This document shows, piece after piece, positions 9,381 to 18,059 of a stretch of 64,000 bases of DNA. The first letter of the stretch is position 1. Each line of letters starts with the position of its first letter. The stretch covers positions 248,001 through 312,000 of the forward strand of contig NZ_JAPEMU010000002.1 in NCBI RefSeq assembly GCF_026342405.1. Direction: 5' to 3'. The notes beneath the pieces were generated by a model. The model made no database searches. It was not told the DNA's origin and saw nothing but the letters and a program-made list of their open reading frames with translations. The stretch comes from Kitasatospora sp. NBC_00240. Lineage in GTDB: Bacteria > Actinomycetota > Actinomycetes > Streptomycetales > Streptomycetaceae. The position numbers and the translations under genes were made by a program.

Positions 9381-9700
9381 AGTGAAGGGGCCAGCGGCCG
9401 GCGATTCCCGGACGGCCGACCGTGGCCTGCCCAAACTCTCCCTGCTCCTTCCGGAGTTGAGGGCGATCTGACACGGGCCTGCAGCGAGATTAGTGCCGCG
9501 GTCCGGCCCCAACCGGCAGCGCTGCGGCGGATGGTGGGTCGGCAAAGGGACAGAGGCTGGATCGTAGGCAGTGCCAAACACCCTGAAGGGCCAGAAGGGC
9601 CCGTCATCGGACGGCCCGTGCGGGACCCGGTGTTGGATCTGGGAGGATCGGTGGTGGTGCGCGCCGCACACCATTGCCCGCGGCGCGCACCACCCTGCGT
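9381..9700. other. No gene recognised
   Basis: GC-rich DNA with long overlapping frames on both strands and no motif, terminal repeat or hairpin worth naming. Confidence 0.3.
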
Positions 9701-10065
9701 AAACCTGGGATCAGCGGGCGACGTGGACCTGGTCGCCGCATCAGCGACGTTGTCACCCGCACGCCCGGTGTGCCGCCCTCCACCGGATGCCATCCGTAGA
9801 ACAGCGGGATGGGCGTCCACCCCGTACGCGGTGACGCCCGAGAGCGACCCCACCCGATGGGAGAACACCACTGGCTCGGGCAGTACCAGCAGCCTGGTCG
9901 GGACCGGTGGATCCGTCTCCCGTTCGAGCGTGGCGGTACCGGCTATGTCGAGCGTCGTCGCCGCTGCCATCACCGCGGCGTGTGCGGCTGGAGAGATGAC
10001 GAACACTCTCTGCTGCACAGTAGTTCCTTGTGTCTGGCGAGGGCCCACTGAGCGTACTCGTCCAT
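9700..10065 (-). pseudogene. Degraded hypothetical gene
   Basis: From ATG 10065 (GGAGGT immediately upstream) the minus strand reads MDEYAQWALARHKELLC, shifts frame near 10005, and continues RVFVISPAAHAAVMAAATT then PTRLLVLPEPVVF and SGVTAYG before a second shift. The good ribosome site and fluent residues suggest a former gene. No family is recognised. Confidence 0.35.
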
Positions 10066-10520
10066 ACCTCCGTACAGTGGCGGGGACGCCGACGCAGCCA
10101 TGGAGACGGGCAGGGCGTGTTGCCGCGCTTGGTGGTCGGTCAGCCCGCCGGTGAGCACGCTGCTCGGGAGGTATCGCCGAGCGCGTGACGGGTGTTTTGC
10201 TCGATCGTGATGGCCGTGAACGGGTTGTCCACGGTCTCGAGCCTGTCCCGGATCATCGCGTGGGCCCGCCGGGTGACACGCGTCGCGGACCACTCCCCCA
10301 CCTGCTCGACCGCTCCCATGCTCGCCTTCCCCACCTGGTTGTTCTTCCCCTGCCGGTATCTGCCCGAGACCTTGCCCTTCCCGTCGGAGCCGTAGGCGCC
10401 CGTACCCCGATGCGCCGCCAGTGCGGCGCCGAGTCGGACCAGAGTAGGTGTGGCGATGTTGGAGGGCCTCTGTGTCTTTCGTCAAGGACGTGGTGCCGGG
10501 TTTGGTGCTGTTTGGGGTGG
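10066..10520. other. No intact gene; one coding-like stretch
   Basis: The minus strand at 10140-10334 reads ATRVTRRAHAMIRDRLE and NPFTAITIEQNTRHAL, which looks coding-like but has no recognisable start or family. The rest is featureless up to the IS110 fragment. Confidence 0.25.
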
Positions 10521-10884
10521 TCATGCGGCGAGGGTGACGGCTGGGGTTCGGGACTCGTAGAGGGTGCCGTCGCGGAGCATGGCGAACAAACAGGACGCTG
10601 ATGCGTTGGCGGGCGAGGCGGAGGAGGGCCTGGGTGTGGGTTTTGCCGCAGGCTCGTTGCCGGTCGTGGTAGGTGCGGGAGGCGGGGGCGGCGTTCATGC
10701 AGGCGAAGACCGAGAGGAACATGGCGCGCAGGGACGGGATGACCACGTCGAGTGTGCCGGCGCCGGGGACGACCACGGTCTGTTCGTCGAGGGCGTCGAA
10801 GACGTCGTCGATCAATCGCTGGGCCATGCGCGGGGCTTGGGGGCGGATCAGTTCGACCAGTCTGCGGCGTCCGGCTTTTCTCAG
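10521..10884 (-). pseudogene. IS110 transposase, C-terminal part (split gene, piece 2)
   Basis: The minus strand reads ALRKAGRRRLVELIRP, RLIDDVFDALDEQTVVVPG and LDVVIPSL, then jumps to RAMFLSVFACMNAAPASRTY and ARQRISVLF. About 90 residues of the middle are deleted. A 1-nt insertion (near 10570) precedes the native end AMLRDGTLYESR...TLAA with its stop at 10521-10523. The first codons join perfectly to the piece at 15414-15985 if the 4.5-kb segment between is removed with one CTCAG copy. Confidence 0.82.
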
Positions 10885-11198
10885 TGCCTGTTTGCATTCC
10901 TCAGAGCAGCGTCAGCCCGGGTCAGGAATCGAACAGGGATCAGGTCAGATGCCGCTGACGAGTTGGATCGGCGTTGTGAACCGAACACCTGATGCTGGTC
11001 TCGCAGCGGGGTAAGACCCCGGATCTCCTCGCCGCCGAGCAGGCAAAATCCCATAACCGGTTGAGCCTAACGACCCAATCGGGTAGGGCAATGGGCCCAA
11101 ATATCGTACACCGAGGTTGACCGTCCCATGCGCAGAGCACCAACTTTAGTCCACGCCTCGGTGTCGTCACGCGAGGTTGGCACATTAAGGAGGCATTC

Positions 11199-11612
11199 TT
11201 GAATTCCCTACGGCGTATTGCCGGAACTGCCGCTGCGGCCCTCGCTCTGGCCGCGGGAGGGATCACCCTAGCTCCTGCAGCATCGGCAGCCCAAGTGGGG
11301 GACCGGACATGCAGGTCGGTCGATGGTGGATATCTCTGCAACATCATGATGGCCAATGGGTGGCAGGCAAGCTTTCTGAATCAGAGTACCGCAACCAAGC
11401 ATCTCGACTTCAACCTGAACTGCTACTACGACTACCCCAGTACGACGACCTTCCGACTCGCTGACCAGGGGAGCTTCTACGCGCCCCCCGGGCAGGTAAG
11501 GAGCTACGTCTTCCCTTGGCGCACCTACTCCAACCTGAATTGTTCCGTGATGATGCACGACCTAGCGACCGGCGCATGGTACTCGACTGGATACCTCTCG
11601 GGCCCAATCTGA
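11199..11612 (+). CDS. Small secreted four-Cys protein, 137 aa
   Basis: TTG start at 11199 with a strong AAGGAGG (11187-11193). The signal peptide MNSLRRIAGTAAAALALAAG...PAASA is followed by RTCRSVDGGYLCN, GWQASFLNQSTATKHLDFNLNC, RLADQGSF and NCSVMMHDLATGAWY. It shares all landmark motifs and four-cysteine spacing with 4910-5320, and KHLDFNLNC with the wreck at 102-480. The function is unknown. It lies inside the 4.5-kb insertion and ends with a 28-bp hairpin at 11691-11750. Confidence 0.75.
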   Translation: MNSLRRIAGTAAAALALAAGGITLAPAASAAQVGDRTCRSVDGGYLCNIMMANGWQASFLNQSTATKHLDFNLNCYYDYPSTTTFRLADQGSFYAPPGQVRSYVFPWRTYSNLNCSVMMHDLATGAWYSTGYLSGPI

Positions 11613-11690
11613 TCCGCACCATGGCGGCTGTAAGAAGCTGATCGCACCCGGCAGCTCGGCCGCCGCACTCCATCGGGCAGTGCTGCCCGT

Positions 11691-11750
11691 GGGGGCTCGC
11701 CAACGCGTGGAGTCCGCCATGTGGCGGACCCCACGCGTTGGCGAGCCCCC
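11691..11750. terminator. Long hairpin terminator
   Basis: Two arms of about 28 bp (GGGGGCTCGCCAACGCGTGG and its complement plus GTCCGCCA, one mismatch) around a very short loop, 79 nt after the secreted gene's stop. Confidence 0.7.
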
Positions 11751-11837
11751 GTCCTGTGACGGGCGTGGCTTCTTGAGTACCTGCGTTCAATCCTCCGGAC
11801 AGCGTTAGCCCAGGTCAGAAGTCGAACAGGGCTGGGA

Positions 11838-12416
11838 TCAGAGGCCGTCGGCGAGCCGGATCGGCGTGGTGAGGAGCAACAGCTGGCCGACCGCGGCGGC
11901 GGGCTGGAAGTCGAAGACGCTGGTGAACGGTCCAGTGATCAGCAGCAGGTTGCGATGCGCATGGACCGTCTTGCGCCCTTCGCGGGTGGCGGCGGCCTCG
12001 CCTTCGAACCAGGTCGGTCCCGCCGGGCCGGTGGATGGTCATCCGGTAGTCGTTGAGAACAGCTGACCAGGCCGGTTGGGGGACCGACGGCCAGCGCGGG
12101 CGCGGTGTCGCGGTCGGCCCAGCCATCTTCGAGGACCGGGAGCCAGCCGGGGGCGGCGGGTCAGGACCAGGACGGGACGGTGGTCGGGCATCAGCTCGGG
12201 CCAGGGCCTGCAGCGCAGGGCAGGGCCGCTGATCATCTCCAGGCGGCCCACCACACTCCCGGGCCCGGCCCGCTCATCCCGTTTCCGAACGAACAACAAC
12301 ATCATCGGCCAGCTGGCAACCTCAGCGCCGGGAATGGGCTGACGGGCCGCCAGGGGTGATGGGAGAGTGGAGCCGAGCCGGTTTCGCGAGGTCCGGGACC
12401 TGTTGTTCCCGAACAT
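11838..12416 (-). pseudogene. Degraded hypothetical gene
   Basis: The minus strand reads LEMISGPALRCRPWPELMP in one frame and WFEGEAAATREGRKTVHAHR then LLLITGPFTSVFDFQPAAA and LTTPIRLADGL in another, ending at a stop at 11838-11840. At least two frameshifts separate the pieces. The last 70 bp are repeated in diverged form at 10909-10980. The family is not recognised. Confidence 0.4.
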
Positions 12417-13273
12417 TCAGTCCCGCTGGCTCTCGCGGGATGCTGGCTGGCCCTTGCGGCGGGACTGTCTCTGGGTGATGCGCCTGGTCATCAGGGTGAT
12501 CGCGGCCCAGGTGATCAGTGACTCGCTGTGCTGGACGAGGCGTTCGTAGTCTCGCGCGTGCCGGCGGGCGTGCATATCCCAGGCGTGCGTGCGCTCGACC
12601 ACCCAGCGGCGGGGCAGGACGACGAACCCCTTCGCGTCCTTGGGCCGGTTCACCGTCTTGATGGTGAGGTTCAGGTACTTCTTCGCCCAGGTCACGAGCT
12701 GTCCGGCGTAGGCGGAGTCGGCCCAGACGATGGTCATCTCCGGGTGCATCAACCGCAGCCGGAACAGCACTTCCTTCGCCGCGTTGCGGTCGGTGATGTC
12801 GGCGGGGGTGACCATGACGAACAGCGGCAGGCCCTTGGTGTCCACGACCAGGTGCCGCTTCCGCCCGTTGATGTCTTTTTCGCCGCGTCGTAGCCCCGGC
12901 TGTCCCGCCCGACGGTCTCGGCGGCCTTCACCGACTGCGAGTCGATGATGGTGGCCACCGCTCCGGGGGACCGTCCCATGTCGCGCCGGACACGCTCGCG
13001 GAGCCGGTCACGGATCTGACCGATCACCCCGGCCGCCGCCCAGCGGGCCATGAAGCCATAGGCAGTGCGCCAGGGCGGGAAGTCCTTCGGCAGCGCGCGC
13101 CACTTGCATCCCGTGTCCACGACGTACCGAATCGCGTCCACGATCTCCCGGCGCGGGTGCTTCTCCGGCCGGCCACCGGCCTTCGTCTCGCAGGCCGGGG
13201 TCGGCAGCAGGGGTTCGATCAACGCCCACTCGTCGTCCCAGGTGTCCGAGGGATAGCAGCGGCGACGCACCAC
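12417..13273 (-). CDS. IS5-family transposase, two frames (-1 shift)
   Basis: ORF A from GTG 13273 (AGGGAAG upstream) reads DDEWALIEPLLPTP, GGRPEKHPRREIVDAIRYVV, WRALPKDFPPWRTAY and IIDSQSVKAAETVGRDSRGYD (first Asp). ORF B reads VDTKGLPLFVMVTPADITD, VWADSAYAG (second Asp) and WVVERTHAWDMHARR (Glu). The frames join at GCGAAAAAGAC, about 12880, where a -1 slip on the A tract turns AAK-T into KDI, the usual IS5 design. All three DDE residues are present. Terminal repeats were not resolved. It sits at the 3' end of the DUF6192 operon, just beyond its terminator. Confidence 0.85.
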
Positions 13274-13302
13274 GAACTTCCCTTCCCTGATGTCGAGTTG
13301 GC

Positions 13303-13329
13303 GGTCCGGCCGCCTTCGGCGGCCGGACC
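13303..13329. terminator. Terminator of the zinc-ribbon/DUF6192/RacP-like operon
   Basis: A perfect 12-bp stem (GGTCCGGCCGCC and complement) with loop TTC lies 7 nt beyond the stop at 13336. Confidence 0.75.
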
Positions 13330-13335
13330 CGGTGT

Positions 13336-13764
13336 TCATGCGTCGCTGTAGTCGGCGATCACGTCGAGCGTGGATTCAACCGAGTTGAGCTGGGTGTTCA
13401 GGTGCTTGATCCACCGGCCCTTCGGTTGCAGGACCGCGTGCGGGGCGACGACGCCGGTGATGAACCGGCGGATCTCGGTGAGCTTCCCGCGGATCACCGC
13501 GACCTCGTATGCCTGCAGCTCAACGGGGTCGGAGCAGAACTTGTAGCCGTCCGCCCGGTTCCAGATCAGGGGTGGCCAGCCCTGTTCGGTGATGATGTCC
13601 CGCAGGCAGGCCAGGCCCGCGCGGACCTGGCTCGTGCTCAGGGCGGAAGCCCTGCCCAGCTGATCGAAGGTCAGCCCGGCCGGCCTCGCCTCGAAGAGTA
13701 CGAAGCGGACGGTGTGGGCGTGCCGCTCGGCGGCGAGCGACCTGCGCTGTGAGGCGCGAGGCAT
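13336..13764 (-). CDS. RacP-like winged-helix protein, 142 aa
   Basis: The product reads HTVRFVLFEARPAGLTFDQL, STSQVRAGLACLRDIITEQG, PPLIWNRADGYKF, then IRGKLTEIRRFITGVVAPHA. The first half fits a winged-helix DNA-binding fold (LLFEA..GLT..QL...S..QV..GL..L). The plan resembles proteins annotated RacP in Streptomyces; I name it so only tentatively. It starts 4 nt after the DUF6192 stop, so the two are co-transcribed and probably coupled. It may regulate its own operon or act in plasmid biology. Confidence 0.6.
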   Translation of the reverse strand: MPRASQRRSLAAERHAHTVRFVLFEARPAGLTFDQLGRASALSTSQVRAGLACLRDIITEQGWPPLIWNRADGYKFCSDPVELQAYEVAVIRGKLTEIRRFITGVVAPHAVLQPKGRWIKHLNTQLNSVESTLDVIADYSDA

Positions 13765-13767
13765 CGC

Positions 13768-14889
13768 CTACTCGCCTTGCAGGAGCCGCGCCAGTTCGTC
13801 GTCGACGTCGACCTTCCCGGTGTCGACGGCCGTCTCGATCCAGTCCAGCGTCGCCCGGACCCGGGCGACGTTCTCGTGGATGATCACACGCTCGTCGTCG
13901 CCGAGCTGGCGGTCGCGCAGGCCCGGGACGACCCGGCCGGAGGCGGCGACGAACGCGTGGCAGGCCGTGATCAGGTCCAGGAACTCCACCGACCGGTCGA
14001 GTCCGCGGATCGCCGGCGCGACGGGGCTGCTCTGCTCGAAGTGCTCGCGGGCCTGCCGCCCGCGCTCGTTCTGGGCGTTGTTGACCTGGTGGCGGGCGGT
14101 GTCGTCCGACATCGCGCGGAACGCGACGTCCGGTCGCCGCAGCAGGCCAGCGGTCACCTCCGCGGCCACCTGGTCGTCGCGGGTAAGCTCCTCGACCACC
14201 CGCACCTTGTCCTGCTGGGCGACACGGGCGACGACTGCCGGGCGCCGCAGGAAGTCCGGAGCGACCGCCGCGGCGACCTTGTCGTCGCGGGTAAGCTCCT
14301 CGACCACCCGGACCTTGTCCTCCTCCTTGACCTGCGCGACCACGGTCGGGCGCCGCAGGAAGTCGCCGGTCACCGTCGCGGCGACCTCCTCGTCCTGGGC
14401 GAGGGAGTGGATGGCGCTTACCTTCTCCTGCGGGGTGATCGGCTTCGTGACCTGCCAGCCGACCCGGCGCTTGGCCTCATCCGGCGTCCAGCGGGACTTG
14501 CCCTCCGGCGGGGTGAGGATGGCGGCGAACCGTTCCTCCTCGTCCTCGATCCGCGCCAGGATCCGGTGGACCGTGAACGACACCTTGTCCTGCCGGCGCT
14601 CCTTCGGCCACTTCGACGCCACCCACCGCACCGTTGACACGGTCTTGTAGGTGAGACCGATGTCCTCCGCCAGGCGGAACACCGACTCCTTGACCGTGAA
14701 GAGCCCCTCGCTCCGCTCGCCCTGGGCGTACTGGTCGCGCATCGGCTCGATCTCCAGCGCGCCGTCGCCGATGACGAACTGGCCCCTCGACTGGGCCTCC
14801 ACCACCTTGAGCAGCTCGGCCACGATCTGCTCGTAGCGGCTCGTGCTGACGCTGCCGACCCTGTCGGCCGTCTCTATCTCCTCGGGCAT
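13768..14889 (-). CDS. DUF6192 family protein with tandem repeats, 373 aa
   Basis: The N-terminal part (residues 20-110) contains SRGQFVIGDGALEIEP and a putative helix-turn-helix, FRLAEDIGLTYKTVSTVRWV. Residues about 155-270 hold three to four repeats of the pattern 'VAAxVxxxFLRRPxVVAxVxxxDKVRVVEELTRDD', followed by an alpha-helical C-terminus. Streptomyces DUF6192 proteins share this architecture and are thought to be ParB/KorB-like DNA binders, but the role is unproven. It is the middle gene of a three-gene operon in the 4.5-kb insertion. The near-identical repeat DNA (around 14180 and 14290) may recombine. Confidence 0.75.
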   Translation of the reverse strand: MPEEIETADRVGSVSTSRYEQIVAELLKVVEAQSRGQFVIGDGALEIEPMRDQYAQGERSEGLFTVKESVFRLAEDIGLTYKTVSTVRWVASKWPKERRQDKVSFTVHRILARIEDEEERFAAILTPPEGKSRWTPDEAKRRVGWQVTKPITPQEKVSAIHSLAQDEEVAATVTGDFLRRPTVVAQVKEEDKVRVVEELTRDDKVAAAVAPDFLRRPAVVARVAQQDKVRVVEELTRDDQVAAEVTAGLLRRPDVAFRAMSDDTARHQVNNAQNERGRQAREHFEQSSPVAPAIRGLDRSVEFLDLITACHAFVAASGRVVPGLRDRQLGDDERVIIHENVARVRATLDWIETAVDTGKVDVDDELARLLQGE

Positions 14890-15049
14890 GGTTCACCACC
14901 AACCCGCGGGCCGGGCACGGCCGTTGGCCGCACGGGACAACGGCCCGCTTCGCCAGCAGAGTCGAGCCGGTAATACGTTGATCACAACAATGGGCGTTCA
15001 GATGAACGGACCTGACCGGTTCCGACCGAATGGGCCGTTCGCTCAACGG

Positions 15050-15361
15050 TCAATGTGACCGTTCACCGAACGAATCAGTCCGGGCCCTCCAAGCCCTCGT
15101 CACGCATCGCCGCGAGCAGTAGACGGCGTTCGATCGCCGATCCACCCCGGCCACCCACCGCTCGCTGCACTCCGGGCACTCGACCCGACCGGCGCCGCTG
15201 ATCTCGGCCGCCACCCGCTTGCGCAACCGGCGGTCAACCCGCCACTGCCTGGCACGACACGCAGTCGAGCAGTACACGGCATCCGGCCGCGACCCCGGCC
15301 TCAGCCGTACGTCACAGCCCCTGCACTTCCGCTCTCCGACCCGCCCGGCGCCCTCGGACAC
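15050..15361 (-). CDS. Double zinc-ribbon protein, 103 aa
   Basis: Two copies of one motif: CRGCD...DAVYCSTACRARQWR and CPECS...NAVYCSRRCVTRAWR. Each has CxxC, then C(x)3C in a YCS..C.....WR context, typical of small treble-clef or FCS-like fingers in phage and plasmid proteins. Arg-rich helices suggest nucleic-acid binding. It is the first gene of the operon, 160 bp upstream of the DUF6192 start. That gap may hold a second promoter. Confidence 0.6.
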   Translation of the reverse strand: MSEGAGRVGERKCRGCDVRLRPGSRPDAVYCSTACRARQWRVDRRLRKRVAAEISGAGRVECPECSERWVAGVDRRSNAVYCSRRCVTRAWRARTDSFGERSH

Positions 15362-15413
15362 CAGACCAGGCTAGGGCTCCATGCTACCCAAAGTGAGGGT
15401 TCAGACACAGGCA

Positions 15414-15985
15414 CTCAGGGCGGCCGGGGAGCCGTGGCGCTCAAGGAGCCAGGTGACGGCCTGGTGGTCGAGGCGGGGGCCGAGGACGCGCTCCAGGCTG
15501 GGGTGGCACTGGGTGAGCAGGCCGCGTATCCGGTTGGAGGTGCGGGTGGCCCCGGCGGCGAGGTCCTGGTCGAACCCGGTCAGGACGGTGAGCTCGGCGG
15601 TGATCTCGTCGGTGAGTTCCAGCGAGCGCAGGGTGCGGGCCGCGTCCGCGATCACGGCGGCGCCCTTGGCGTCGGTCTTCGCCTCGCCGGGGTAGAGATC
15701 GGCGATTCGTCGCATGGCGAGGCCTGGAAGGTAGGCGACCTGGCAGCCGGCGTCGCGGGCGACGGTCAGGGGCAGGGCGCCGATGGAGGCGGGCTGGTCC
15801 ACGATCACCAGGACGGTGCCGAACTTCGCGGTCAGTTTCTCGAGGACGGCCCGCAGTTTCGGCTCGCTGTTGGGCAGCGGTTTGTCGAAGACCTTCTTGC
15901 CTGCCGGGGTCAGGCCGTGGCCGTGGTGAGCGGTCTTGCCGACGTCCGGGCCGAGGAACACGCCCACGTCTTCGGTGTTGAACAT
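15414..15985 (-). pseudogene. IS110 transposase, N-terminal part (split gene, piece 1)
   Basis: AT 15985 an ATG with GGAAGGG upstream begins MFNTEDVGVFLGPDVGKTAH. DVGK carries the first Asp of the DEDD (RuvC-like) nuclease, VIVDQPASIGAL the Glu region, and KTDAKGAAVIADAARTLRSL the final motif (canonical KTDAKDA has Asp where Gly stands). It ends ...SPAAL at the CTCAG junction and runs 4 codons into the inserted segment before a stop. The remainder lies at 10521-10884. Confidence 0.85.
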
Positions 15986-16639
15986 CGCACCCTTCCAGGG
16001 GAGTCGGACGGGCCGGCCTTGGTGGTGGTGTCGTACGCGCGCATCCACGTTATGCAGACCTGTCGCCCGCGGGCCGTCCGGCATTGCGCCGGACCGGGCG
16101 GTGGCCGGACCTCTCATCAGCGTTTCCGACGGCACCTCCCGGGCCCGGTGACACCACCCCCCCCAGGTCATCTCTTCGACAGGGGGACACAGTCATGCCG
16201 GGCCCGGAGGCCAGCGGCCCTCTTGCAGGACCGCGAAAAACATAGCGGGGGGCGTCCGCGTGATGGATGACGTCGTGGTGGTCACCGCGGTGTTCGAACC
16301 GAGCGTGGTGCTGGTTGCCACAAATCGCGAAGGCATCCGGTCAATGCGTTTGGGCCGGATAGTTGTCGACTCGGGCCCTGCTCATCGGTGGTCCGTGATC
16401 CAGTGGTCGCGGTCGGCAGCCACTGGCAGCTGCTACCTGTAGCGCCCCGTCCTACAACGCACCTGACGGATAGTGCCAAGGCGCGGGCATTTCGGCTTCA
16501 GGCGGCGCCCCGGAGAGGGCGGGAGCACTATGGTCCGCGAGTGGCGTCGCGCTTAGGATCGCTCTCACAGAACATGTTGCTTCGTCAACTATGTTGAAAT
16601 TCAAGCGACACTGTTCCCTTCGAAGTTCACTAGGGCAGT
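15986..16639. other. IS110 5' flank; no other gene recognised
   Basis: The DNA next to the IS110 start is probably the element's left flank (IS110 elements lack inverted repeats, so the end cannot be fixed). From about 16260 there are short frames on both strands with no motifs. Confidence 0.3.
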
Positions 16640-16711
16640 CCGTCAGCCAGCTGGCGTGATGTCCGAATCGTCGGGCGCAGCCGCATCCTGCTGCCTCGGC
16701 ACTGCGGGGAT

Positions 16712-16784
16712 GTAAACGCCGTTACCTCAGAGCGTTCCCCACGACTGTGACCCCGGCGTCGGCCACGGTGTAAACGGCGTTTAC
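16712..16784. repeat. parS-like palindrome pair in parB wreck 1
   Basis: GTAAACGCCGTTAC (16712-16725, one T missing) and a perfect GTAAACGGCGTTTAC (16770-16784). The 15-mer is a palindrome with a central G/C and is the same site found inside live parB. Confidence 0.7.
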
Positions 16785-16837
16785 ATCGCCGAGCGGGTGC
16801 TGGCTTGTCCGACGCTTGGAGAACCGCCCCGCCATGG

Positions 16838-17030
16838 TGTCCCGTCCGGATCCAGGAGGCTTCATCCGGCTCAAGTTGTCCAGCTGGCGCCTTCGCGACG
16901 GATGGTCTCAGCTGTGAACTGCGGGCTGATGTCCTCTTGACCGGCTATGTACAGCCGGACGGCCGACGGGATTCGATGATCAGGAGCCGGGCCAACCCGG
17001 ACGTGCCGCTCTGGGTGTCCGGGTGAAGCT
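16838..17030 (-). repeat. Deletion derivative of the 29.5-kb element (copy R1)
   Basis: In inverted orientation this carries the right end TGTCCCGTCCGG (16838) and GGCTCAAGTTGTCC, then most of the left-end region (TACAGCCGGACGGCCGACGG, GTGTCCGGGTGAAG) of the element at 29493-31000. The interior and the outermost left end are missing. It interrupts parB wreck 1. Confidence 0.65.
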
Positions 17031-17212
17031 GCCGACCTGCTCCTGAAGCTCCAGTGTCAGGTGAAGCAGCGCCAGGCACTGACTGTCAGCGGACACAGCA
17101 GACTGGCCCAGGCGCGAGTTCCGTGAAAGCCGCCCAGGAATCCTGGGAGTTGGCGATCATGACCGGATGTCTGTTGCTGAGCTCCGGGCTGGCCCGTCCC
17201 CCACAGTTCGCG

Positions 17213-17353
17213 CTGCTGCAGGTGGACTTGATCAGAACGGTCGGCCGGTCGATTCGGGTGCATGTCCGGGGCCGGACATCGAGACTGGCGTGCCCGGGCT
17301 GCGGGAGCTGGTCCGAGCGTGTTCACAGCGGCTACGAGTGGCAGATGAGTGAC
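17213..17353 (+). pseudogene. ISL3 transposase N-terminal fragment
   Basis: The sequence VGRSIRVHVRGRTSRLACPG followed by CGSWSERVHSGYEWQMSD matches the zinc-ribbon start of ISL3 transposases (ACPGCG.WS.RVHS.Y.....D). Nothing of the catalytic domain follows. Confidence 0.5.
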
Positions 17354-17579
17354 AGGGCGGTCTTCGGACAGGATGGGAGGCCGTCATGGGGCCTCACTCC
17401 GCTGGAGCTCCGGCCCGGTCGATGGGCATGTCGAACGGATCATTCTGTGGAATCGAAGCTGTCAAGTGCCGCCGAGGATCCTGCCGCTTCCTTTGCGGGT
17501 GGCCGGTTGGGCCGCAGGCAGGGAGACTCAGCTGCTGCGGACATGGGGATCTCTGGTTTCAAGCCGTCCTTTCTGGTCG

Positions 17580-18053
17580 GGATCGCGGCTGTTCTGCAGG
17601 CCACGGATCACGTCTGGCGACGCTCGTTGGTGGGCGGCTGACGGGGTTCGCCTTGGTGCGCTTCGTCGAGGACGGAGACTGGTTTGCCGACTGGCCGTTG
17701 GTGCTGGACTTCGACGGCGCCCAGGTGGAGGTTTGCCACTCGAAGCTCGATGAACTCTCGATCGGCTGGAACACGATCAACACCGCAGCGACCATCACCG
17801 GATGGGAGTGGTTCGAGCTCACCCCCCAGTGGTCTCACAGCGATGAACGCCTGGAGCGTTCGTCGGCCAGGAACTGCGCGAGGTCGCGCTGCTTGAGTGG
17901 CGGCCGACAGACCGTGACCTGGCAGCCGGAACGGTGGCGGTGGAGTTCGCCTTCACCGAGAGCTGTTTGCGGATCGTCAACGGCCTCGACGAGAACCGCA
18001 TCGAGGTCGGTGCGGCCCAGCCGGACTACATCCGACACAGGCTGGACCGCTGA
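17580..18053 (+). pseudogene. Conserved hypothetical gene with a frameshift
   Basis: Frame one reads GGRLTGFALVRFVEDGDWFA, LVLDFDGAQVEVCHSKLDEL and TGWEWFELTPQWSHSDERL. One nucleotide is gained or lost near 17855. The sequence then continues in another frame: FVGQELREVALLEWRPTDRD, VAVEFAFTESCLRIVNGLDE and IEVGAAQPDYIRHRLDR to a stop at 18051-18053. Together it makes a protein of about 150 residues resembling a Streptomyces hypothetical family of unknown function. The 5' end is unclear. Confidence 0.55.
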
Positions 18054-18059
18054 TCGCTA

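Larger units (their letters stand above)
10885..15413. mobile_element. 4.5-kb inserted segment in IS110 gene, 5-bp target duplication
   Basis: The segment starts TGCCTGT (10885-10891) and ends ACAGGCA (15407-15413), a 7-bp perfect inverted repeat. It is flanked by direct CTCAG copies (10880-10884 and 15414-15418). Removing 4529 bp plus one CTCAG rebuilds ...PAAL-RKAGRR... of the IS110 transposase in frame. It carries a secreted-protein gene, a degraded gene, an IS5-type transposase and the zinc-ribbon/DUF6192/RacP-like operon. No transposase obviously belonging to these ends is present, so movement may have been in trans or its enzyme may be unrecognised. Confidence 0.7.
16640..17090 (-). pseudogene. 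parB wreck 1 (3' end with two palindromes)
   Basis: The + strand at 16655-16790 aligns by eye with the parB 3' end at 31545-31685 (shared CGCAGCCGCATCC, CTCGGCACTGC, then palindrome, 42-nt spacer, palindrome). After an inverted repeat block (16838-17030), the parB sequence resumes at 17036-17090 (TGCTCCTGAAGCTCC, GGTGAAGCAGCGCCAG), corresponding to the helix-turn-helix end of ParB (LALLHLT.ELQEQ). Frameshifts abound. It is a former parB copy, colinear with the live one. Confidence 0.65.

Noticed and set aside
9531..10154. 207-codon + strand frame
   Set aside because: The opposite strand shows a good ribosome site and more protein-like sequence, and the + frame has no motifs.
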